Assembly: GCF_004799285.1 (NCBI RefSeq)
Contig: NZ_SSND01000002.1
Span: forward strand, 372,001-436,000
Source of the DNA: Aliigemmobacter aestuarii
GTDB taxonomy: Bacteria > Pseudomonadota > Alphaproteobacteria > Rhodobacterales > Rhodobacteraceae
Reading direction: 5' to 3'
Length of the DNA stretch: 64,000 nt
Shown: in pieces, positions 9,528 through 16,629 of the stretch
How positions within the stretch are numbered: position 1 is the first letter of the stretch
Layout of the letters: each line of letters starts with the position of its first letter
Made by a program: the position numbers and the translations under genes
Notes under the pieces: model-generated
What the model was told of the DNA's origin: nothing
Database searches by the model: none
The model's input: only the letters and a program-made list of their open reading frames with translations

Positions 9528-9580
9528 GTCAGGCGCAGTGACGTCAGGCGTAGTGACGTCAGGTGCAGTCACGTCAGGCG
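9528..9580. repeat. 15-bp tandem repeat (3.5 copies) running into the marR stop
   Basis: Units starting GTCAGG lie at 9528-9542, 9543-9557 and 9558-9572, with a partial copy at 9573-9580. They differ at a few positions (GTCAGGCGCAGTGAC, GTCAGGCGTAGTGAC, GTCAGGTGCAGTCAC). The array fills most of the 69-bp convergent gap and enters the marR-like gene, where it supplies the last residues (RLT) and the stop codon. Confidence 0.9.
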
Positions 9581-9991
9581 GGCAAGAAGCGCCGCCAACT
9601 GTTCCACCTCGGCGGGCGAAAGGGGCGCAACGGTGCGGGCAGAGACTGCAAGCGCATCGGCCACGCGCCTGCGATACAGCGCCTGCCCCGCCTCGGTCAG
9701 CGATACCGTCAGGCGACGCCTGTCGTCGGGATCGGGCAGCGTCGCCACCAGACCCTGCCGCGCCAGACGCCCCACCACCCCCTTGATCGTGGCCGCGTCC
9801 ATCGCCGTCTCGCGCCCCAGGTGGTTCTGCGACAGCGGGCCCATCTGGGCCAGCCGCGCCAGAACGGCGAACTGGGTCGTGGTCACTTCGGGGATAGCCT
9901 CGGAAAAGATGGCAAGATGCCTTTGGGTCACGCGACGCAGCACGTAACCGATCTGGTCGTCCAGCAGGTAGGAAACATCGGCATCATCCAC
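9569..9991 (-). CDS. MarR-family transcriptional regulator
   Basis: 140 aa from a GTG at 9991, chosen because the conserved-looking N-terminus (DDADVSYLLDDQIGYVLRR) begins there; upstream in-frame codons up to 10108 look non-coding. Winged-helix motifs are TTTQFAVLARLAQMGPLSQ, then AATIKGVVGRLARQGLV and DPDDRRRLTVSLT (wing). It is divergent from the molybdenum hydroxylase operon and is its most likely regulator, probably sensing an aromatic substrate or CoA/hydroxy derivative. Its stop lies inside a 15-bp tandem repeat. Confidence 0.85.
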   Translation of the reverse strand: MDDADVSYLLDDQIGYVLRRVTQRHLAIFSEAIPEVTTTQFAVLARLAQMGPLSQNHLGRETAMDAATIKGVVGRLARQGLVATLPDPDDRRRLTVSLTEAGQALYRRRVADALAVSARTVAPLSPAEVEQLAALLARLT

Positions 9992-10125
9992 AGGTTTGTG
10001 GCATAGCGGGCCGCCACCCCTGCCGCAAGCCGATTGACAGGGAACCGGGCGATTGGCCACAGTGTTTGCACACAAATGAAATTCGCTGCCCGAACGGTGA
10101 ATGTGCAACAGGGAAAAACCGGCCG
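9992..10125. promoter_or_regulatory. divergent promoter region, marR / molybdenum hydroxylase operon
   Basis: This 134-bp space must contain both divergent promoters. A partly symmetric GTGTTTGCACAC sequence (GTGT-N4-ACAC, 10061-10072) is a possible MarR half-site pair, but the symmetry is short. I cannot place -35/-10 elements with confidence. Confidence 0.35.
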
Positions 10126-10992
10126 ATGGGTGACTATCTCCGCCCCCGTTCCTTGCACGAGGCCCTTGCCGCCATGGCGACAGGCCCTTGGCGCCTTCTG
10201 GCCGGCGGCACCGATCTTTACCCGGCTGAGAAGGGCCGCGCCCTGACCTTCCCGGTTCTCGATCTTGCGGGGCTCGACGGCCTGCGCGGGATTGCGGCTA
10301 CCGATAACGGGCTGCGCATCGGCGCCTGCACGACCTGGGCCGACATCGCCCGCACCCCGTTGCCACCGGCGCTGGCCGCGCTGCAACAGGCGGCGGTCGA
10401 GGTGGGCGGGCCGCAGGTCCAGACCGCGGGTACACTGGGCGGCAACCTCTGCAACGCCTCACCTGCGGCCGATGGCGTGCCACCGCTGCTGGCCTGCGAC
10501 GCAAAGGTCGAACTGGCCTGCCAGCGCGGGACGCGCCAGATGGCGCTTTCCGACTACCTGACCGGGCCACGCCAGACCTTGCGCGCGCCCGATGAAATCC
10601 TGACCGCGATCCTGATCCCGCAAACGGGGCTGTCCGGACGGTCACGCTTTCTGAAACTCGGCGCGCGACGGTATCTGGTGATCTCGATCGCCATGGTGGC
10701 TGTCCGGCTTGCCGCAGATGCGGGCCGGATCACCGATGCCGCCGTGTCGGTCGGGGCCTGTTCGGCAACGGCACGCCGCCTGCCCGCCGTCGAGGCCGCC
10801 CTTGCCGGCCATGCCCCCCATCTGGCCGCCACCGCCGTGCGCGATGCGGATGTGGCCGCGGCACTGGCGCCGATGGATGACCTGCGCGCCTCTGCCGCCT
10901 ATCGGGCGACGGCGGCAGCCGAACTGATCCGCCGCGCCCTGTCCGATCTCGCCTCTTCCGGGGCATCCGAGCCTGCTTGGGGGACGGCATGA
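10126..10992 (+). CDS. molybdenum hydroxylase FAD-binding subunit (CoxM / HcrB type)
   Basis: 288 aa. ATG 10126 is chosen because a GGGAAAAA ribosome site precedes it and the fold starts at once (MGDYLRPRSLHEAL). FAD motifs of the xanthine dehydrogenase family are present: RLLAGGTDLYP (near 24-34) and TAGTLGGNLCNASPAAD (near 103-119). The C-terminal CO-dehydrogenase-type domain follows. It passes electrons from the Mo/2Fe-2S subunit to an acceptor. Its stop overlaps the next start (ATGA), so the two subunits are made together. Confidence 0.92.
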   Translation: MGDYLRPRSLHEALAAMATGPWRLLAGGTDLYPAEKGRALTFPVLDLAGLDGLRGIAATDNGLRIGACTTWADIARTPLPPALAALQQAAVEVGGPQVQTAGTLGGNLCNASPAADGVPPLLACDAKVELACQRGTRQMALSDYLTGPRQTLRAPDEILTAILIPQTGLSGRSRFLKLGARRYLVISIAMVAVRLAADAGRITDAAVSVGACSATARRLPAVEAALAGHAPHLAATAVRDADVAAALAPMDDLRASAAYRATAAAELIRRALSDLASSGASEPAWGTA

Positions 10993-13685
10993 GACTGCGC
11001 TTTTCCCTGAACGGACAACCCGCGGAATGTGACACGCCCCCCACCCGGCGCCTGTCCGAACTCCTGCGCGAGGATCTGGGCCTGCGCGGCACCAAGGTCG
11101 GCTGCGACGCGGGCGATTGCGGGGCCTGCACCGTGCTGGTTCAGGGCGAACCGGTCTGCGCCTGCCTGACACCCGCTGCCAGGATCGACGGACAAAACGT
11201 GGAAACCGTCGAGGCCGAAGATCCGGTTCTTGCCCGCTTGCGCGCCGCCTTCCTGCGCCAGGGGGCGGCGCAATGCGGCATCTGCACGCCGGGCATGCTG
11301 ATGGCCGCCGCCGCCCTGCTGCGCGACCGGCCCCGCCCGACCCCGGCCGAGGCCGAAGCCGCACTAGGCGGCGTCCTGTGCCGGTGCACCGGCTATGCCG
11401 CCATCATCGCCGCCGTCTGCGATGCCTGGCGCGACGGCGATCCTCCGGCTGCCGTGACCGGCGCGGTCGGTGCCCCGCTGCCCCGCCTCGACGGCGCCGA
11501 GAAGGTGGCGGGCGACGCCTTCGGCGCCGATGTCTGGCAACCCGGCGGCCTGCGCCTTCATGCCATCCGTTCACCGCATTTCCACGCGGCCTTCTCCTTC
11601 GGCGATCTGGCAACATGGGCGGCGCGCCATCGGGCGCAGGTGTTCACCGCCGCCGACATCCCCGGTCGCAACGTCTTTGGAGCGATCCCGTCCTTTGCCG
11701 ACCAACCCGCCCTTGCGGTTTCGCACGTCCGTTTCCGGGGCGAGGCGGTGGCCATCGTCGCGGTCGAGGATGACGGCCACGACCCCGATCTTTCGGATTT
11801 TCCGGTGACATGGACACCGCAGGATGCCTGCCTTGATCCGGCCGAAGCGGCGCGGTGCGCGCCCCTCCATCCGGCCCGGCCCGGCAACCTGCTGATCGAA
11901 GGGCGCGTCCGCAAGGGCGATGCGGCCGCCGCCCTGGCCGCCTCGACCCATGTGGCCGAGGCAACGACCGAAACCGGGTTCGTCGAACATGCCTATATCG
12001 AACCCGAGGCCGGCGCCGCATGGATGGAGGGCGATACGCTCTGCATCCGCGCCTGCACGCAGGCCCCGGTCATGGATCGGGATGAAACCGCGCTGATCCT
12101 GGACCTGCCCCCCGAACGGCTGCGCATCCTGCCTTCGGCTGTGGGCGGCGGCTTCGGGTCGAAGCTCGACGTCTCGCTGCAACCGCTGATCGGGCTGGTC
12201 ACGCTCAGGACGGGGCGACCCTGCCGGATGGTCTTTTCCCGGCAGGAAAGCATGGCCTCGACGACCAAGCGCCACCCGTCGCGCATCACCGGGCGGATCG
12301 GCTGCGACGCCAAGGGGCGGATCACCGGCGTCGAGGTCGAAGGGATCTTCGACACCGGCGCCTATGCCAGCTGGGGCCCGACGGTGGCCAACCGCGTGCC
12401 GGTCCACATCTCGGGCCCCTACCGGACGCCCGCGATCCATGCCCGCGCCCGGGCGATGCACACGAACGGCCCCGTCGCCGGGGCCTTCCGTGGCTTCGGC
12501 GTGCCGCAGGCGGCGATCTGGCAAGAGCCGCTCTTTGACCGCCTGGCCGCAGCGGCAGGGATCGACCGGCTGGAATTCCGCATCCTGAACGCCCTTCAGA
12601 CAGGCGATGCCACGGCCACCGGCCAGGTCCTTCGGGCGGCCGGCATCCGCGATTGCCTTGTCGCGCTGCGCCCGGCCTGGACCCGCGCGCTGGCCGAGGC
12701 TGCCGCGGCCAATGCCCGCCCCGGCCCGGTCCGGCATGGCGTCGGCGTCGCCTCTTGCTGGTATGGCTGCGGCAACACATCGTTGCCCAACCCGTCGACG
12801 ATCCGCCTGGGGATCACGCGGCAGGGCGAGGTCGTCCTGCACCAGGGCGCGACCGATATCGGCCAGGGTGCGAACACCGTCATCACCCAGATCGCGGCCG
12901 AAGCCCTGGGCCTGCCCGTCACGGCCTTCCGGCTGATCGGGCCCGATACCCACCTGACGCCCGATGCCGGCAAGACCTCGGCCAGCCGCCAGACCTATGT
13001 GACGGGCCGGGCCGCACAGGCGGCGGGCGCGGCGCTGCGTGCGGCCGTGCTGCGGATGGCCAATGCGGGCGAAGGGGCGTCGCTTGCGCTGGAAGGCGCG
13101 GCGCTGCTGGTCCGTGACGGCGGGCGGACGACGCGGATCGACCTCGCCGCCCTTCCCGCCGACGGCTCCGGCTATGCCCTTTCGGCCGAAGAAACCTACG
13201 ACCCGCCCACGGCCCCCCTCGATGACGACGGGCAGGGCACCCCCTACGCCGTCTACGGCTTCGGCGCGCAGCTTGTGGAACTCTCGGTCGACACCGCCCT
13301 CGGCACCGTCGCCCTGCACCGGATCACCGCCGCCCATGACGTGGGCCGGGCGATCAACCCGCAACTGGCCCGAGGCCAGATCGAGGGCGGCATCGCCCAG
13401 GGCGTCGGCCTTGCGCTGATGGAGGAATACATCCCCGGCCGGACCGAGAACCTGCACGATTACCTGATCCCCACGACAGGCGACATCCCCCCGGTCGAAA
13501 GCCTGTTGATCGAGGTGCCCGATCCCGAAGGTCCCTACGGCGCAAAGGGCCTTGGCGAACATGTGCTGATCCCCACCGCGCCTGCGATCCTGAACGCGAT
13601 CCACCATGCCACCGGCGCCACGGTCACCCGCCTGCCCGCGCTGCCGCACCGCGTCCTCGATGCGATCCGAAAGGCCGGATCATGA
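10989..13685 (+). CDS. molybdenum hydroxylase, fused [2Fe-2S]-molybdopterin subunit
   Basis: 898 aa, two usually separate subunits in one chain. Residues 1-150 carry a plant-type [2Fe-2S] site (Cys39, 44, 47, 59) and the second cluster site (Cys96, 99, 131, 133; CGICTPGM and CRCTGY). Residues ~170-895 are the Mo-cofactor domain with VGGGFGSK, GAFRGFGVPQ and the catalytic-Glu motif GAKGLGE near the end. Such enzymes hydroxylate N-heterocycles or aldehydes using water. The layout resembles the single-chain Desulfovibrio aldehyde oxidoreductase, but here a separate FAD subunit is coupled. The substrate is inferred as an N-heteroaromatic from its neighbours. Confidence 0.9.
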   Translation: MRLRFSLNGQPAECDTPPTRRLSELLREDLGLRGTKVGCDAGDCGACTVLVQGEPVCACLTPAARIDGQNVETVEAEDPVLARLRAAFLRQGAAQCGICTPGMLMAAAALLRDRPRPTPAEAEAALGGVLCRCTGYAAIIAAVCDAWRDGDPPAAVTGAVGAPLPRLDGAEKVAGDAFGADVWQPGGLRLHAIRSPHFHAAFSFGDLATWAARHRAQVFTAADIPGRNVFGAIPSFADQPALAVSHVRFRGEAVAIVAVEDDGHDPDLSDFPVTWTPQDACLDPAEAARCAPLHPARPGNLLIEGRVRKGDAAAALAASTHVAEATTETGFVEHAYIEPEAGAAWMEGDTLCIRACTQAPVMDRDETALILDLPPERLRILPSAVGGGFGSKLDVSLQPLIGLVTLRTGRPCRMVFSRQESMASTTKRHPSRITGRIGCDAKGRITGVEVEGIFDTGAYASWGPTVANRVPVHISGPYRTPAIHARARAMHTNGPVAGAFRGFGVPQAAIWQEPLFDRLAAAAGIDRLEFRILNALQTGDATATGQVLRAAGIRDCLVALRPAWTRALAEAAAANARPGPVRHGVGVASCWYGCGNTSLPNPSTIRLGITRQGEVVLHQGATDIGQGANTVITQIAAEALGLPVTAFRLIGPDTHLTPDAGKTSASRQTYVTGRAAQAAGAALRAAVLRMANAGEGASLALEGAALLVRDGGRTTRIDLAALPADGSGYALSAEETYDPPTAPLDDDGQGTPYAVYGFGAQLVELSVDTALGTVALHRITAAHDVGRAINPQLARGQIEGGIAQGVGLALMEEYIPGRTENLHDYLIPTTGDIPPVESLLIEVPDPEGPYGAKGLGEHVLIPTAPAILNAIHHATGATVTRLPALPHRVLDAIRKAGS

Positions 13686-13690
13686 CCTGC

Positions 13691-13744
13691 ATTCAACCTG
13701 ATCCAAATACCCTCGGGGGGTGCGGGGGGCAGACAGCCCCCCGC
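13691..13744. repeat. dispersed hairpin element, copy A
   Basis: The sequence runs TTCAACCTGATCCAAATACC, then a G-rich stretch, then a hairpin GCGGGGGGC / GCCCCCCGC (13722-13730, 13736-13744) with loop AGACA. Related copies lie at 39277-39324 (opposite strand) and 52367-52419. It sits in the 88-bp gap inside the catabolic operon, between the Mo subunit and the Hnr-like gene. There is no T-run, so it is not a standard terminator; it may affect mRNA processing. Confidence 0.85.
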
Positions 13745-13773
13745 CGCCACGCTCGCCAACCCGCGACGCGGCC

Positions 13774-15213
13774 ATGACCCAAGCGCCCGAAAAGATCCGC
13801 TGCGACGCCTGCCCGGTGATGTGCTACATCGCCCCCGGCCAGACCGGCGCCTGCGACCGCTATGCCAATGACGCGGGCCGGATCGTGCGGACCGACCCTG
13901 TGGTGATGCTCTCGCGCACCGCCGAAAGGGGCGGCCGTCTGGTGCCCTTCGCCCGCGCCGGATGGGATGGCAACCCCGTCACCCCGTCCGATGCCTTCGT
14001 CACCGGAATAGGCTCGGGCACCACCTATCCCGATTACAAGCCCGCGCCCTTCATCGTCGCCTCGCAGGTCGACGGCGCCGATATGGTAACGGTCGTCACC
14101 GAGGCGATCTTTTCCTACTGCGGCGTCAAGGTGAAGATCGACACCGACCGCTTCCTTGGCCCCGAGGCCGCCACCGTCCGCGCCGGGGGCGAGGCCGTGG
14201 GCCATGTCACCACCGCCGAATACGGCAGCCAGATGCTGTCGCTCGGCGGTGTCCATCACCTGACCGGGGGCGAAAAGGCCGAGGGCCGCGTCACCTGCGC
14301 CACGCTCCTGGCGCTCTGCAACGGCGAGGCGGTGGAACTTTCCATCGACGGCGGCTCCACGGTGATCGTGCAGGCGGGCCGCGCGCCCATCGTCGATGGG
14401 GTGCCCGAACGGCGGATGCGGGTGGGCTGCGGGTCGGCCACGATCGGCATGTTCGCCAGCCAGTGGCGCGGCCTCGTCGATGAGGTCGTCGTGGTCGATG
14501 ACCACATCACCGGCGTCGTCAGCGAACACCAGGCCGGAAAGGTTCTGGGATGGGAACCGACGGGGATCAGGATCAAGGGCCACCGCTCCACGCCGGGGCG
14601 GTATTTCCGCGTCTCGGAACCGGGCCTTGGCTGGGGCGGCACGCGGCTGACCGACCCGCTGGAAATCCTCGGGCCGTGGAACGCGGCCAAGGGCGCACGG
14701 CCCGGCCTGCGGCTGTTGATGGTGTCGACCACGGGCGAGGAATACGCCTATTTCGTCCTCGACGAGGCGTTGCAGCCGGTCCCGCGCCCCCTGCCGCCCG
14801 AACTGGAACCCACCGTCCGGCTGATCGACGAAAACTGCGAACCCTCGCTCTGCACCGTCCTGTTCATGGGGGGCGCGGGCGGGTCGCTGCGGGCAGGTGT
14901 CACGCGCAATCCCGTGCGGCTGACACGATCCGTGCAGGCCGGGATCACGCGGCTCACCTCGGGCGGGGCGGAAACCTATGTCTGGCCCGGCGGGGGGATC
15001 ACCTTCATGGTGGACGTCACGCGCCTGCCTGCCGGCGCCTTTGGCCATGTGCCCACGCCGGCGCTGGTCGCACCCCTGGAATTCACCCTGCCGCGCGCGG
15101 ATTACCTTGCCCTCGGCGGCCACGCCGAGGCGATCCGGGATCTTGCGGGGGTCGAGGCCGAGGGCGGCGAATACACCACTGCCGGAAGGGTTGAACCATG
15201 GCCCGCGCGCTGA
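13774..15213 (+). CDS. 6-hydroxynicotinate reductase-like iron-sulfur protein
   Basis: 479 aa. The N-terminus has a Cys cluster motif (Cys10, 13, 17, 27 in RCDACPVMCYIAPGQTGAC), fit for a [4Fe-4S] centre. The rest has no common domain I can name, but the whole resembles proteins annotated as 6-hydroxynicotinate reductase (Hnr), which in anaerobic nicotinate breakdown reduces 6-hydroxynicotinate to the 1,4,5,6-tetrahydro-6-oxo product. An AGVT motif in GGSLRAGVTRNP (about residue 370) loosely resembles a flavinylation site. Its 3' end overlaps the UPF0280 gene by 16 bp, implying a shared task. The substrate is not proven. Confidence 0.72.
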   Translation: MTQAPEKIRCDACPVMCYIAPGQTGACDRYANDAGRIVRTDPVVMLSRTAERGGRLVPFARAGWDGNPVTPSDAFVTGIGSGTTYPDYKPAPFIVASQVDGADMVTVVTEAIFSYCGVKVKIDTDRFLGPEAATVRAGGEAVGHVTTAEYGSQMLSLGGVHHLTGGEKAEGRVTCATLLALCNGEAVELSIDGGSTVIVQAGRAPIVDGVPERRMRVGCGSATIGMFASQWRGLVDEVVVVDDHITGVVSEHQAGKVLGWEPTGIRIKGHRSTPGRYFRVSEPGLGWGGTRLTDPLEILGPWNAAKGARPGLRLLMVSTTGEEYAYFVLDEALQPVPRPLPPELEPTVRLIDENCEPSLCTVLFMGGAGGSLRAGVTRNPVRLTRSVQAGITRLTSGGAETYVWPGGGITFMVDVTRLPAGAFGHVPTPALVAPLEFTLPRADYLALGGHAEAIRDLAGVEAEGGEYTTAGRVEPWPAR

Positions 15214-16055
15214 AGCCCGCGCCCCGGTATCAGGCGGCCTGGCTTCCCGGCGGGCGGCTGCACCTGAACCACGGCCCAATGGACCTGGTCATCGGCGCGG
15301 ACGGGCCGGGGGCCGAGGCCGGATTTTCCCGGGCGATATCGCGGTTCGACGGCCTGCTCGAGGAACTGGTGGCCGAACTGCCCGCATTGCGAAAACCCGA
15401 TGCGCCGCTCGCTGGCCCGGTGGCGCGGGCTATGGGGCAGGCGGTCGCGCCGTTCCGCCCGGCCTTCGTCACCCCGATGGCGGCGGTTGCGGGCGCCGTG
15501 GCCGATGCGGTTCTGGCCGCGCTGATCGCCGGGCCGGGGATCAGCCGCGCCTATGTGAACAATGGCGGCGACATCGCCTTGCACCTGACCGCCGGGCAGT
15601 CCTACGCCGTGGCCATTGGCCGGTCGGGCCAGACCGCACGGGTTGCTCATGGCGCGGGCGTGGGCGGGATCGCCACCAGCGGCTGGCGCGGGCGGTCGCA
15701 ATCTCTGGGCATCGCGGATGCGGTCACCGTGCTGGCCCCCACCGCCGCGATGGCCGATGCGGCCGCCACGATGATCGCCAATGCCGTGGACCTGCCGGGC
15801 CACCCCGCCATCACCCGCCGCCCCGCGCATGAGGTGAAGGCCGACAGTGACCTTGGCTTTCGCCACGTGACGGTGGATGTCGCGCCCTTGTCGCGGCGCG
15901 ATGCATCCCGCGCGCTGGACACGGGCGCAGCCTTTGCCGATACCTGTCTGGGCCGGGGTCTGATCCTTGGTGCCGCGCTGTTCCTGCAATCCGAAACCCG
16001 CATCCTTGGCCGGGCCGTCCTGCCCGCCGCACCGCCGGAGGCCCCCCATGGCTGA
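15198..16055 (+). CDS. UPF0280 family protein (ApbE-like fold)
   Basis: 285 aa. Its C-terminal half matches the ApbE pattern: YVNNGGDIALHL, then GGIATSGWRGRS and VTVLAPTAAMADAAATM, the region that in ApbE binds Mg and FAD. ApbE transfers FMN covalently to Thr/Ser in target proteins. No export signal is seen, so it acts in the cytosol. It overlaps both the Hnr-like gene (16 bp) and the DUF1185 gene (8 bp). A role as flavin transferase for an operon partner is inference; family members have no settled function known to me. Confidence 0.82.
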   Translation: MARALKPAPRYQAAWLPGGRLHLNHGPMDLVIGADGPGAEAGFSRAISRFDGLLEELVAELPALRKPDAPLAGPVARAMGQAVAPFRPAFVTPMAAVAGAVADAVLAALIAGPGISRAYVNNGGDIALHLTAGQSYAVAIGRSGQTARVAHGAGVGGIATSGWRGRSQSLGIADAVTVLAPTAAMADAAATMIANAVDLPGHPAITRRPAHEVKADSDLGFRHVTVDVAPLSRRDASRALDTGAAFADTCLGRGLILGAALFLQSETRILGRAVLPAAPPEAPHG

Positions 16056-16629
16056 CTTTCCCATCCGCAAGATCGTGACCCAGATCGAGGAAATCCGCCA
16101 CGAAGGCGGGGCCGATGCCGCCACCCCGCGCCTGCGCGGTGCCATCGCGGCCATTGTCGCGAACCCGTTCGCGGGGCAGTATGAGCCCGACCTGCAAAGC
16201 GCGATGGACGACCTGAAGCCCCTCGGCCTGATGATGACCGACCGGCTGATCGCCGCCCTTGGCGGGCGCGAGGGGATCGACGGATACGGCAAGGGCGCCA
16301 TCGTGGGCGAGGCGGGCGAGGCCGAACATGGCGCGATGTGGCATGTGCCGGGGGGCTATTCGATGCGCGAACGGCTGGGCGAAAGCCGCGCCATCGTGCC
16401 GTCGGCGATGAAGGTGGGGGCCATGGGCGCGGCCCTTGACGTGCCATTGGGCCATATCAACGCGGCCTATGTCCGCAGCCATTTCGACGCGGTCACCGTG
16501 GCCGTCCCCGATGGCCCCCGCGCGGGCGAAATCCTGTTTATCCTCGCAATGGCCAAGGGGCCGCGCATCCATTCCAGGATGGGCGGGCTCGAGGTCTGGC
16601 AGGTCAAGGGCGAAGACGGGCTGCGCTGA
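16048..16629 (+). CDS. amino acid synthesis family protein (DUF1185 / AmtA-like)
   Basis: 193 aa from ATG 16048. Recognised features are FPIRKIVTQIEEIRHEGG at the N-terminus, AAIVANPFAGQYEPDL, and GKGAIVGEAGEAEHGAMWH followed by the C-terminal LDVPLGHINAAYVRSHFD. The family (Pfam AA_synth) is small and has no firm reaction. Embedding between UPF0280 and hyuA, with overlaps on both sides, ties it to the ring-degradation operon. An isomerase, hydrolase or assembly role are all possible. Confidence 0.8.
   Translation: MADFPIRKIVTQIEEIRHEGGADAATPRLRGAIAAIVANPFAGQYEPDLQSAMDDLKPLGLMMTDRLIAALGGREGIDGYGKGAIVGEAGEAEHGAMWHVPGGYSMRERLGESRAIVPSAMKVGAMGAALDVPLGHINAAYVRSHFDAVTVAVPDGPRAGEILFILAMAKGPRIHSRMGGLEVWQVKGEDGLR

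Noticed and set aside
9528-9580. The tandem repeat as a CRISPR fragment
   Set aside because: Units are contiguous 15-mers without spacers and there are no cas genes.
11571-13649. 692-codon open frame on the minus strand
   Set aside because: Antisense to the Mo subunit, whose motifs and cluster cysteines are intact; the antisense product is low-complexity Arg/Gly/Asp.
13722-13744. Hairpin of dispersed element A as an intrinsic terminator
   Set aside because: No T-run follows in either direction, and the downstream genes appear to belong to the same operon.
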